Assembly (NCBI GenBank): GCA_017308475.1
Contig: JAFKEU010000009.1
Location: 62,001 to 126,000 of the forward strand
DNA length: 64,000 nucleotides
Direction: 5' to 3'
Origin: Alphaproteobacteria bacterium
Lineage (GTDB): Bacteria > Pseudomonadota > Alphaproteobacteria > Micropepsales > Micropepsaceae
The first letter of the stretch is position 1. Every line of letters starts with the position of its first letter. Shown here in pieces: positions 32,724 through 40,433 of the stretch. The translations under genes were made by a program, and so were the position numbers. The notes under the pieces are model-generated. The model did not search any database. It was not told the origin of the DNA and saw nothing but the letters and a program-made list of their open reading frames with translations.

Positions 32724-33884
32724 ATGTCCCGTCTTGCCGTTCTGATCGTTGCCGCCGGCAAGGGCGAACGGACAGGACTTAACCTCCCCAAACAGTACGA
32801 GAAAGTGGCCGGTAAACCCATGCTGCGCCGCACTGTGGAAGCCTTTGGAAGCGTCGGGAACCGGTTCATCCAGGTGGTGATCGGGCCCGGCCAGGAGGCT
32901 CTGGCGGCCGAGGCCCTGGCCGGGCTGGACCTGCCCTCGCCGGTGCGGGGTGGGGCCACCCGCCAGGAATCGGTTCGGCTGGGGTTGGAAGCCCTGGCGG
33001 CCTCGTTCGATGAAAATGGCGCCCCGGATTACGTGCTTATCCACGACGCCGCCCGACCCTTCGTAAGCCGGCAAATCATCGAAGCGGTGACCGCGGCCCT
33101 GGAAGCGGGCGCGCGCGCCGCCCTGCCCATGCTGGCGGTGGCCGACACCCTGCGCCGGAAGGAGGATGCGCGCTGGTCCATCGTTTCGCGCGACGGTCTT
33201 TTCCGCGCCCAGACCCCACAGGGCTTTGTCTTTGCCGATATCCTGGCCGCCCACCGCGCGCACGCGGCCACGCCCGTAACCGACGACATGGCCCTGGCCG
33301 AACTGGCGGACATCCGGGTCGTGCATGTCGAAGGCGACGAAAGGAATTTCAAGCTGACCACCAGGGAAGATTTCTCCATGGCCAATGCGATTCTGTCTGC
33401 CGGGGAAACCCGCACCGCCATGGGCTATGACGCGCACCGCTTCACCGACGGCGATCATGTCTGGCTGTGCGGCATCAAGGTGCCGCACGATCACGGCCTT
33501 CTGGGTCACAGCGACGCCGATGCCGGGCTACATGCGCTGACCGACGCCATTCTGGGCTGCATCGCGGCCGGGGACATCGGCCAGCATTTTCCGCCCACGG
33601 ACGAACGCTGGAAAGGCGCCTCCTCCGACAGGTTCCTGGCCCATGCCGCGTCGCTGGTCGCGGACAAGGGCGGGGTGATCGTTCATTGCGACGTCACCCT
33701 GATCTGCGAGCGGCCCAAAATCGGCCCGCACCGCCAAGCCATGCGCGCGCGCATCGCGGAAATTCTGGGGCTTGGGATCGACCGCGTCAGCGTCAAGGCC
33801 ACCACCACGGAAGGCATGGGCTATACCGGGCGGCGCGAGGGCCTGGCCGCCCAGGCCGTCGCTACAGTGAGGCTTGCGCCATGA
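32724..33884 (+). CDS. ispDF: Bifunctional IspDF (2-C-methyl-D-erythritol phosphate cytidylyltransferase / MEcPP synthase)
   Basis: 386 residues, two enzymes of the MEP isoprenoid pathway fused. IspD (about 1-225) shows LIVAAGKGERTGLNLPKQYE and DAARPFVS. IspF (about 230-386) shows GYDAHRF, LLGHSDADAGLHALTDAILG and FPPTDERWKGASSD with the zinc-binding Asp/His pair. The fusion catalyses steps three and five, skipping IspE. ispG, the next-to-last pathway enzyme, is elsewhere in the window (53460). The fused form is common in alphaproteobacteria. It overlaps pgpA by four bases. Confidence 0.96.
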   Translation: MSRLAVLIVAAGKGERTGLNLPKQYEKVAGKPMLRRTVEAFGSVGNRFIQVVIGPGQEALAAEALAGLDLPSPVRGGATRQESVRLGLEALAASFDENGAPDYVLIHDAARPFVSRQIIEAVTAALEAGARAALPMLAVADTLRRKEDARWSIVSRDGLFRAQTPQGFVFADILAAHRAHAATPVTDDMALAELADIRVVHVEGDERNFKLTTREDFSMANAILSAGETRTAMGYDAHRFTDGDHVWLCGIKVPHDHGLLGHSDADAGLHALTDAILGCIAAGDIGQHFPPTDERWKGASSDRFLAHAASLVADKGGVIVHCDVTLICERPKIGPHRQAMRARIAEILGLGIDRVSVKATTTEGMGYTGRREGLAAQAVATVRLAP

Positions 33885-34381
33885 AAATGCCCCGTGCATC
33901 CACCGTCGTCGCCACCGTCTTCGGCATCGGCTATTTCGAATATGCCCCCGGCACGGTGATGAGCGCCATCGCCCTGCCGCTGGCCATCCTGATCGCCCTG
34001 TTCGGCGGCGGCGCCATGGGCATCCTGTCGTCCGCCATCATCGTGCTGGTGATCGGCATCCTGGCGTCGGCCGATCATGTGCGCGAGACGGGGCGGCAGG
34101 ATCCTTCCGAGGTGGTGATCGACGAACTGGCGGGGCAATGGCTGGCCTCGTCCTTCGCCATGCTGAGTTTCGGCGGGCTTTTGCCCGCGGACCGGCTTTC
34201 CCTTCCCGCCTTTGCCCTCTCCTTCGTGCTGTTCCGGCTGTTCGACATCTGGAAGCCCTGGCCGGTGGGCTGGGCCGACAAGAACCTGAAAGGCGGCATC
34301 GGGGTGATGACCGACGACGCCATCGCCGGGCTGATGGCCGGCGTGCTGGTGGCGCTGGCACGGTATTTCTTTTCCATCTGA
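33881..34381 (+). CDS. pgpA: Phosphatidylglycerophosphatase A
   Basis: 166 residues, membrane-embedded enzyme of phosphatidylglycerol synthesis, dephosphorylating PGP. Seen: VIDELAGQW (the PgpA signature with Asp and Glu), FVLFRLFDIWKPWPV and DDAIAGLMAGV, plus several membrane helices. The ATG overlaps the ispDF stop (ATGA), so it is coupled to it, as in other alphaproteobacteria where ispDF, pgpA and cinA are adjacent. The longer frame from 33467 runs inside ispDF and is not real. Confidence 0.93.
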   Translation: MKMPRASTVVATVFGIGYFEYAPGTVMSAIALPLAILIALFGGGAMGILSSAIIVLVIGILASADHVRETGRQDPSEVVIDELAGQWLASSFAMLSFGGLLPADRLSLPAFALSFVLFRLFDIWKPWPVGWADKNLKGGIGVMTDDAIAGLMAGVLVALARYFFSI

Positions 34382-34390
34382 CAACAAATT

Positions 34391-34522
34391 GTCATGGCAC
34401 GGCCCCCCGAACTGCGCGAAGCGCAGTGGGAGGATAAACTTCATGTCCGGGCCATCCATAACCCTCCCTGGTCCGAGAACCTGATAGACCGTATGGATGG
34501 CCCGCATGAAGCGGGCCATGAC
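34391..34522. repeat. REP-like palindromic repeat element
   Basis: About 132 bases in the pgpA-cinA gap with nested symmetry: outer GTCATGGC / GCCATGAC ends, a perfect ACTGCGC-GAA-GCGCAGT hairpin (34411-34427), and a long inner inverted repeat CGGGCCATCCATA / TATGGATGGCCCG (34448-34460, 34492-34504) that extends to 20 bases with a two-base bulge. The 'GTCATGGCCCG...CGGGCCAT' theme is typical of dispersed intergenic palindromes in alphaproteobacteria. A related short palindrome occurs at 58085-58107. Confidence 0.7.
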
Positions 34523-34538
34523 GGTTGGGAGAGCAAGC

Positions 34539-35030
34539 ATGTTCAGCGATGAACTGGTCGGCCTTGCCACAAGACTGCTGGCGGCGGCGCGTGCCAAGGG
34601 CGCGATGATCGCCACCGCGGAAAGCTGTACCGGCGGTCTGATCGCGGGGCTGCTGACGGAAATCCCGGGATCGTCGGACGTCGTCGATCGCGGCTTCGTC
34701 ACTTATTCGAACGACGCCAAGGAAGAGATGCTGGACGTGCCACACGATTTGCTGGCGGCACATGGCGCTGTCTCCGAGCCGGTTGTCGCGGCGATGGCCG
34801 AGGGCGCGCTCGCCCATTCACGCGCACAATTGTCCGTTGCCGTCACCGGCATCGCCGGACCGGGCGGCGGTTCTGCGCAAAAGCCGGTGGGGCTGGTCTA
34901 TATCGCCGCGATGCGCGCGGGCAACGCGCCGGTCGTGCGGCAGCACCTGTTCGGCGACATCGGCCGCGAACAGGTGCGTCTGGCGACGGTGGAGGCCGCG
35001 CTGCGCCTAGTCCAGACGCTGCTTGGCTGA
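34539..35030 (+). CDS. pncC: CinA-family nicotinamide-nucleotide amidohydrolase (PncC)
   Basis: 163 residues, the stand-alone CinA C-terminal domain: TAESCTGGLIAGLLTEIPGSS, GFVTYSNDAKEEML, AVTGIAGPGGGS and KPVGLVYIA, with the catalytic serine in AESCTGG. It deamidates nicotinamide mononucleotide for NAD salvage. ATG at 34539 is preceded by a GGGAGAGC site; a start at 34497 would lie in the repeat element. It follows the REP-like element by 16 bases and converges on the ChaN/EreA-like gene with a three-base gap. Confidence 0.92.
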   Translation: MFSDELVGLATRLLAAARAKGAMIATAESCTGGLIAGLLTEIPGSSDVVDRGFVTYSNDAKEEMLDVPHDLLAAHGAVSEPVVAAMAEGALAHSRAQLSVAVTGIAGPGGGSAQKPVGLVYIAAMRAGNAPVVRQHLFGDIGREQVRLATVEAALRLVQTLLG

Positions 35031-35033
35031 TCG

Positions 35034-36134
35034 TCAGGGGTGCACCTTTTGCGAAATAGCCGCGTAATCCTTGATGGGATAATCGGGCAGCTCCTCACCG
35101 GTCTGCAGCAGGTTATGCCGTGCAAGGGTCTTGGCGTAATCGATATCCAGATACATGTCCGGAATATACGGCGAAAAGGTCAGTGAGCCGGATGGGCCCA
35201 GGTAGAGCATTGCGTCGCCAACCAACGATGGCCCGTTTTTCATCGTCTCCAGAACCTGTTCTTTTTCGACATTCGTCATTCCAGGGGGAAAGCTGCCATC
35301 CTGTATCGTCGTCTTATCACAGGCCCGTTGTTTGGCGGCGATATCGCTGCCCTTGATAGGGGTGGCCAGCGCGGGCACGGGCCAGCCCGCCATGAGGCTT
35401 TCGATGTCCTGTGCGCAGGATTTGTCCCCCATGCCGCCATACGGAAAAATTGTATAAAGCGAACCTGGATGATCACGACGAATGATGTCCGCCCAAGTCG
35501 TATTGTGCCACCCCGCTTCTTCCATTTTGTCTCCCGCACTGCCGGGCGCGGGCGGCATGAAATGGCCGCCGCCATAGATCACCAGCGCCTTTCTCCCCCG
35601 CGCCAGTATCTGCTTTTCGATCAGGGCAGCCGGAAAGATATCACGCCGACTGTTCAAGGTCTGCCATTCGGCGTGTGTCTTGACCTTTGACCAGTCGATG
35701 GGCGGATCGCCCAGCCAGACATGAATGTGCTGCCCCGGCGGCAGGGACTTGTTGACCTGTCGCACCTGGGCGAAGAAAACCGGATAGCCCAGCGCCGGGA
35801 CGACTGGAATCCAGCCCACCGTGTCGGTCCAGACCTTGCGAAGTTCCGTGTACGGAACATCATCGCCGTTCACATAGCGATCGATAATGTCCTGGTGCAC
35901 CGCGCCGCCGAATTCGACCACGACATTGCCGACCTCGCGCGCGAAGCGCGGATCGCTGATCAGCGCGGCATAGAAATCCAACTCCTGCTGAATGCGGTGA
36001 TGCTCGCCGATCCCGACCAGCGGGTGGGTCTGGAAGGCGTTGAAAATCCCGTCCATGGCGGGCACCGCCGTCATGCCGGCGGCGTAGGCAGGCCCCGCCA
36101 GCAGCAGGACCAGCCCCACAAGAAGGTTTCGCAT
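35034..36134 (-). CDS. Exported protein with EreA/ChaN-like fold, function unknown
   Basis: 366 residues with signal peptide (LVGLVLLLAGPAYA). A GEHH motif (LVGIGEHHRIQQELDFY) followed by VVVEFGG, a later IYGGGHF and a C-terminal segment rich in hydrophobics resembles the erythromycin-esterase/ChaN-like family, in which Glu and His residues act in hydrolysis or heme/iron binding. The match is by pattern only and the substrate is unknown. It is likely co-transcribed with the SGNH hydrolase gene 42 bases upstream. Neither gene resembles its lipA/coq10 neighbours in function. Confidence 0.5.
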   Translation of the reverse strand: MRNLLVGLVLLLAGPAYAAGMTAVPAMDGIFNAFQTHPLVGIGEHHRIQQELDFYAALISDPRFAREVGNVVVEFGGAVHQDIIDRYVNGDDVPYTELRKVWTDTVGWIPVVPALGYPVFFAQVRQVNKSLPPGQHIHVWLGDPPIDWSKVKTHAEWQTLNSRRDIFPAALIEKQILARGRKALVIYGGGHFMPPAPGSAGDKMEEAGWHNTTWADIIRRDHPGSLYTIFPYGGMGDKSCAQDIESLMAGWPVPALATPIKGSDIAAKQRACDKTTIQDGSFPPGMTNVEKEQVLETMKNGPSLVGDAMLYLGPSGSLTFSPYIPDMYLDIDYAKTLARHNLLQTGEELPDYPIKDYAAISQKVHP

Positions 36135-36176
36135 CCGCCCCTCCCCCGAATTTCGGGGAAGGCTAGACCCAAAGTG

Positions 36177-37034
36177 CTACTGCGCCAACTGGTCGTGCGC
36201 CACCTGCTGCAGCGCGTGGGTCTGCGGTTTGGAGAAGCCCATATCCTCGGCCACGGTCTCGTTCTCGCCCAGTGACAGCGGGTCCTTGCCCGTCACCTTG
36301 CCGAACACCATCAGGGCTTCAAGATAATAGCCTTGGATGCTGGCGTGGTAGTGATCCCACGACCAGAGATCGAGCTTGCCGTCGGCGATGCCGTCATAGG
36401 GATTGGGGTCGGCCACGGCGGTATCGAAGGCGCGGTTCCAGGCCAGGCCCAGCGGAACGACGCCGTTGGCGTGGGCGGCAGCGGCGGCCTTCAGATATCC
36501 GGCATAGACGTCCTTGGCCATCTGCTGGATCGGCTTTCCGTGCCAGGGCGTGCCGTCAGGATATGTCTGGTCGGCGCGGCTCCATGTGGCGTCAAGCCAG
36601 ACATCGACCTTGGGGTTCCTGGCGCGCAGCATGTCGGTCACCTGCTTCGCCGAGGAAACCAGCAGCGACGGGTCGCCGGGATGGGCCTGGTCCATGGTGG
36701 AATAGCCGTGCATCACCACCACGTCCCATGGCCTGTCGATCACCGCACGTTTCTGGGCATAGTGGAAGTCCAGCCCCTTGCCGCCCACCGTCTCCAGGCT
36801 GACGTCATAGTCCAGGCCCGCTTCCTTCGTGAACGCCTTGAAGATTGCCGGCACGCCGCCCACCGTCTTGCCGTTGGGCCCCGGTCCGTTGAGGTCATGG
36901 ACGGTGTCGGACTTGTAGAAATGCGCGGGTGAATTGGCGCCGTAGGTGAAGCTGTTGCCGATGAACAGAATTGTGCGGGCGTGCGCCATCGCCGGGAACA
37001 GCACCAGCAGCGCCGCGATCTTCAAGGCTCTCAT
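36177..37034 (-). CDS. Exported SGNH/GDSL-type hydrolase
   Basis: 285 residues with signal peptide (AALLVLFPAMAHA). The first SGNH block is GNSFTYG (catalytic Ser), a further conserved stretch is VVVMHGYSTM, and the last block is SWDHYHAS with the Asp and His of the triad. The fold class covers carbohydrate esterases, lipases and acetyl-xylan-type deacetylases; the substrate is not inferable. The ATG overlaps the coq10-like stop by four bases (ATGA), so it is translated from the lipA message. Confidence 0.72.
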   Translation of the reverse strand: MRALKIAALLVLFPAMAHARTILFIGNSFTYGANSPAHFYKSDTVHDLNGPGPNGKTVGGVPAIFKAFTKEAGLDYDVSLETVGGKGLDFHYAQKRAVIDRPWDVVVMHGYSTMDQAHPGDPSLLVSSAKQVTDMLRARNPKVDVWLDATWSRADQTYPDGTPWHGKPIQQMAKDVYAGYLKAAAAAHANGVVPLGLAWNRAFDTAVADPNPYDGIADGKLDLWSWDHYHASIQGYYLEALMVFGKVTGKDPLSLGENETVAEDMGFSKPQTHALQQVAHDQLAQ

Positions 37035-37471
37035 CCAACCCCCTCCTCTTCGATGATTTTCTTGGCCCTGGCCTCGAAGGCCTCGGTCATTTTCATGAGC
37101 GCCTTTTCAAAGGCCGCGCCGGCGACAGCGCCCAGAATGCGGCTTTTGAAGGCAAAGTCGATGCCGAAATCCACCTCGCAGCCATTTTCGGCCGGAAAGA
37201 ACTGCCAATGGTTGACCAGATGCCTGAAGGGGCCGTCGGCCTGTTCCACATCGATGCGGCAATGTTCGGGATCGAGGGTCACGCGGCTGGTATAGCGCTC
37301 GCGAAACCCTTTGTACCCGACCAGCATCTCGGCGACCACCTGATGCTCGCTGCGGGATTTCACGCGCAGGCCAACCACCCAGGGCAGGAATTCGGGGTAA
37401 TGCTCGACCTCCGCCACCACGCGGTACATCAGATCGGCCGGATAGGGAACGAGCCGCCGTTCGCGGTGCAT
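37031..37471 (-). CDS. COQ10/RatA-type START-domain protein
   Basis: 146 residues, a SRPBCC/START-like hydrophobic-pocket fold. Typical segments: VAEVEHYPEFLPWVVGLRV, VGYKGFRERYTSRVTLDP, EQADGPFRHLVNHWQF and CEVDFGIDFAFKSRILG. Family members bind ubiquinone and support respiration (COQ10), or act as RatA in E. coli. Adjacent to lipA, the normal alphaproteobacterial setting. It starts one base after the lipA stop, so the two are co-translated. Confidence 0.88.
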   Translation of the reverse strand: MHRERRLVPYPADLMYRVVAEVEHYPEFLPWVVGLRVKSRSEHQVVAEMLVGYKGFRERYTSRVTLDPEHCRIDVEQADGPFRHLVNHWQFFPAENGCEVDFGIDFAFKSRILGAVAGAAFEKALMKMTEAFEARAKKIIEEEGVG

Positions 37472-37472
37472 G

Positions 37473-38414
37473 TCAGGCGTGTTGCCGGCGAGCTTTCTTG
37501 AGCTCGGCGAAATCGCTGTCGGCGTGATAGGAGGAGCGCGTCAATGGCGAGGCCGATACCATCAAGAAGCCCTTGGCGCGGGCGATGGATTCCAGGCTGG
37601 CGAATTCCGCCGGCGTCCAGAAGCGGTCCAGCCTGGCGTGTTTCTTCGTCGGCTGCAGATACTGGCCGATGGTCAGGAAGTCCACCCTGGCTGCGCGCAA
37701 ATCGTCCATCACCTGCATGATCTCCTCGCGGGTCTCGCCCAGCCCGACCATCAGGCCGGACTTGGTGAAGCCCTCGGGGAACAGGTCCTTGGCCCGGTCC
37801 AGAAGCCGCAGGGACGCGTAGTAGCGCGCGCCGGGGCGCACGTTCAGGTAAAGCCGCGGCACCGTCTCCAGATTGTGGTTGAAGACTTCGGGACGCGCGG
37901 CCATCACCGTCTCGACGGCGCCGTCCTTGCGCAGGAAATCCGGGGTCAGCACCTCGACCGAGGTGGTGGGGCTTTCGGCATGGAGGGCATTGATCACCTG
38001 GGCAAAATGGCCGGCGCCGCCGTCCACCAGGTCATCGCGGTCGACCGAGGTGATCACTACATGCGCCAGGCCCAGGCGCTTGACCGCGGCGGCGACGTTG
38101 GCGGGCTCCTGTGCATCCAGCGGCGCGGGCAGGCCCGTCTTCACGTTGCAGAAGGCGCAGGCGCGGGTGCAGGTATCGCCCATGATCATCATGGTGGCGT
38201 GGCGCTTGGTCCAGCACTCCCCGATATTGGGGCAGGCCGCTTCCTCGCAGACGGTGTGCAGGTTGTTCTCGCGCACCACCTGGCGGGTGGCGATATATTC
38301 GCGGCTGACCGGCGCCTTGACCCGGATCCAGTCGGGCTTCCTGGGCACCGCATTGTCGGGGCGGTGGGCCTTTTCCGGGTGACGGGGCTTCAGCGTGTCG
38401 ATGACGATGGTCAT
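37473..38414 (-). CDS. lipA: Lipoyl synthase (radical SAM)
   Basis: 313 residues. Inserts two sulfurs into octanoyl-carrier protein to make the lipoyl cofactor for 2-oxoacid dehydrogenases. The auxiliary [4Fe-4S] site is [12 protein letters not shown] and the radical SAM site is CTRACAFC, both intact. ATG at 38414 gives [10 protein letters not shown]; the longer frame to 38561 lies in the upstream gap. Followed directly by the coq10-like gene. A GGCCGG/CCGGCC hairpin occurs at 38435-38456 in the leader. Confidence 0.97.
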   Translation of the reverse strand: MTIVIDTLKPRHPEKAHRPDNAVPRKPDWIRVKAPVSREYIATRQVVRENNLHTVCEEAACPNIGECWTKRHATMMIMGDTCTRACAFCNVKTGLPAPLDAQEPANVAAAVKRLGLAHVVITSVDRDDLVDGGAGHFAQVINALHAESPTTSVEVLTPDFLRKDGAVETVMAARPEVFNHNLETVPRLYLNVRPGARYYASLRLLDRAKDLFPEGFTKSGLMVGLGETREEIMQVMDDLRAARVDFLTIGQYLQPTKKHARLDRFWTPAEFASLESIARAKGFLMVSASPLTRSSYHADSDFAELKKARRQHA

Positions 38415-38595
38415 AAGGCCAGATATAGCGGCAGGGCCGGAAAAAATCATCCGGCCGGGAGGCGTTCCAGGGACGCACCTGACATGTGGCCCCGGCATGC
38501 GGTAATTACAGCAGCCCCCAGGGGGCAGCCGGAGGGGGCCCGGCGACGGATGCGCTTCCATGGGCCGAAAGTGCCCCAGCAGAAGGAAGCCTCAG

Positions 38596-39894
38596 ATGCC
38601 AGTTTCCCGCCGCCATTGGCTGTCCCTGATGACCACGGGCATGGCCGGACTTCTGGCCGCCGAGCGCCAGGCCGAGGCTGCCACGCCGGGGCCGCGCGCC
38701 CGGATTGACCCGCGCGATGCCATCAAGATCACCGGGCTGGAGATCATTCCGGTCAACTCGCTGCGCACCATCTTCGTGAAGATGCACACCGATGCCGGGA
38801 TCACGGGCCTTGGCGAAGGCACGGTCGAAGGGCGCATTCCCACCGTGATGGCGGCGATCAAGGAGCTTGAGCCCTATCTGGTCGGCAAGGACCCGCGCCG
38901 GCCCGCCCATCACTGGCAGGCGATCTATCGCCACGCTTTCTACCGGGGGGATGTGATCCTCACCAGCGCCCTGTCGGCGGTGGACATCGCCATGTGGGAC
39001 ATCAAGGGCAAGGCGCTGGGTGCGCCCATCTATGACCTTCTGGGCGGGCCCACGCGCGACCGCATCAAATGCTATGGCCAGGCCGAGAGCGTGGAGGAGA
39101 CAAAGACCGAGGTGCTGGCCAAGGGCTACAAGTCGATGAAGACCAGCGTGTCGTCAACCCGCGGGCGGCTGTCCCGCGCATCGGAAAACCCTTATTATAT
39201 CGACGGTTTCGTGGAGAAAGTTCGCGCAATCCGTGAACTGGTGGGGCCGGACTTCGATCTTGGCATCGAAATGCATGGCGAGCATGAGCCGCCGGCGGCC
39301 ATGCAGATCATCAAGGCGTTGGAACCCTTCCGGCCCTGGTTCTTCGAGGAGCCGATCCAGTTCCAGAACCTGCCGCTGATGGCCGAGATGGCGAAGAAGA
39401 CCACGGTGCCCTTCGCCACCGGCGAGCGCATGGTGACCAAGTGGCAGTTCCGCGAGCTGCTGGTCGATGGCGCCGCCCAGCTTCTGCAGCCCGACATCAC
39501 CCATACCGGCGGCATCACCGAGATGAAGGCGATCGCCGCACTGGCCGAGGCCTTCTATGCCGACATGCTGCCCCACTCCAAGGAAGGCATCATCGGTTTT
39601 GCCGCGTCGATGCATGTCGCGGCCTCGATCCCCAATTTCCTGGCGCATGAGGTGCCCAGCCTGCAGGCGGTGAAGGGCGGCCCGCCCGGCGTGGATCGCA
39701 GCCCGCTTGGCAAGAGCTATGTCAGGACCCCGCTGGTGATGACGGACGGGGCGATCCTGCTGAAGGGCAATCTGGATGGGCCGGGGCTGGGTGTCGAACT
39801 GGACGAGCATCTGGTCGACAATGAGCGCGGCATCCCCGAATGGGAATTCCCGGAAATGTGGGACGCGGTGGACGGGTCGGTCCGCGACCACTGA
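38596..39894 (+). CDS. Exported enolase-superfamily enzyme, D-galactonate dehydratase-like
   Basis: 432 residues. The start region has a twin-arginine-like signal (PVSRRHWLSLMTTG, then Ala-rich), so export is likely. The body is a mandelate racemase/muconate lactonizing enzyme: TNAGITGLGEGTVEG-like N-terminal capping domain, metal ligands EMHGEH, FFEEPIQ and ATGERM, and a base region HSKEG, as in sugar-acid dehydratases (DgoD/ManD). The first ligand site reads E-M-H where relatives often have Asp, so substrate class is uncertain. ATG at 38596 with GAAGGAAG upstream is preferred over 38560. It stands alone, 96 bases ahead of an unrelated small gene. Confidence 0.82.
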   Translation: MPVSRRHWLSLMTTGMAGLLAAERQAEAATPGPRARIDPRDAIKITGLEIIPVNSLRTIFVKMHTDAGITGLGEGTVEGRIPTVMAAIKELEPYLVGKDPRRPAHHWQAIYRHAFYRGDVILTSALSAVDIAMWDIKGKALGAPIYDLLGGPTRDRIKCYGQAESVEETKTEVLAKGYKSMKTSVSSTRGRLSRASENPYYIDGFVEKVRAIRELVGPDFDLGIEMHGEHEPPAAMQIIKALEPFRPWFFEEPIQFQNLPLMAEMAKKTTVPFATGERMVTKWQFRELLVDGAAQLLQPDITHTGGITEMKAIAALAEAFYADMLPHSKEGIIGFAASMHVAASIPNFLAHEVPSLQAVKGGPPGVDRSPLGKSYVRTPLVMTDGAILLKGNLDGPGLGVELDEHLVDNERGIPEWEFPEMWDAVDGSVRDH

Positions 39895-39990
39895 AATCGC
39901 GCATCAATCCCGCGCGCCCCATTTGACGCCGCGCAATGAACAATCCGGGTTCCCATGCGTTGCTAGAGCATCAACCGAAGGGAGTTCCCC

Positions 39991-40371
39991 ATGGCCAGCA
40001 GCGCCGCCACGAAAACCGTGCGTTCCAGCCGTCGTGTCGCCCGCCCGGTCGAACGGGTCCGTCACGGTTCTGACACGGAGCGGACGCTGATCGGCCTGGC
40101 GACCAGCCGGCCCGCCCGCATCGCCTATGTTGTCGTGGGCGCGGCAGGGCTTGCGGCGCTGGCCGTGGCCCTGATCGGCCCTGCCCGCCTGCAGCGCGAA
40201 GTGATCAGGCCCCTGCGCGGCGCCATCGAACCCCAGGCCGAGAAGCTGTGGGACGAATCGCGGCCGCTGCGCAACCAGATCGCCCGGCTGATCCGCAATG
40301 CCTCACCGTCCGGGCGTGCCAGGCTGGTCCGCAATTTCCAGAGCTGGATCGGGCATTTTCACGCGACATGA
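39991..40371 (+). CDS. Small membrane-anchored hypothetical protein
   Basis: 126 residues. Basic N-terminal third (ATKTVRSSRRVARPVERVRH), one membrane helix near 45-66 (IAYVVVGAAGLAALAVALIG), and an Arg/Leu-rich C-terminal region. A GGGAG site precedes the ATG. I recognise no family. The charged ends and single helix suggest an inner-membrane protein with cytoplasmic N terminus. It is followed after 62 bases by the acyl-ACP synthetase gene, possibly in one unit. Confidence 0.65.
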   Translation: MASSAATKTVRSSRRVARPVERVRHGSDTERTLIGLATSRPARIAYVVVGAAGLAALAVALIGPARLQREVIRPLRGAIEPQAEKLWDESRPLRNQIARLIRNASPSGRARLVRNFQSWIGHFHAT

Positions 40372-40433
40372 GGTAAACAGGGCCTTCCAGTGACGGCGGC
40401 CGGCAGTGGTGGCCCAAAAGCGCGGGAAGGACC

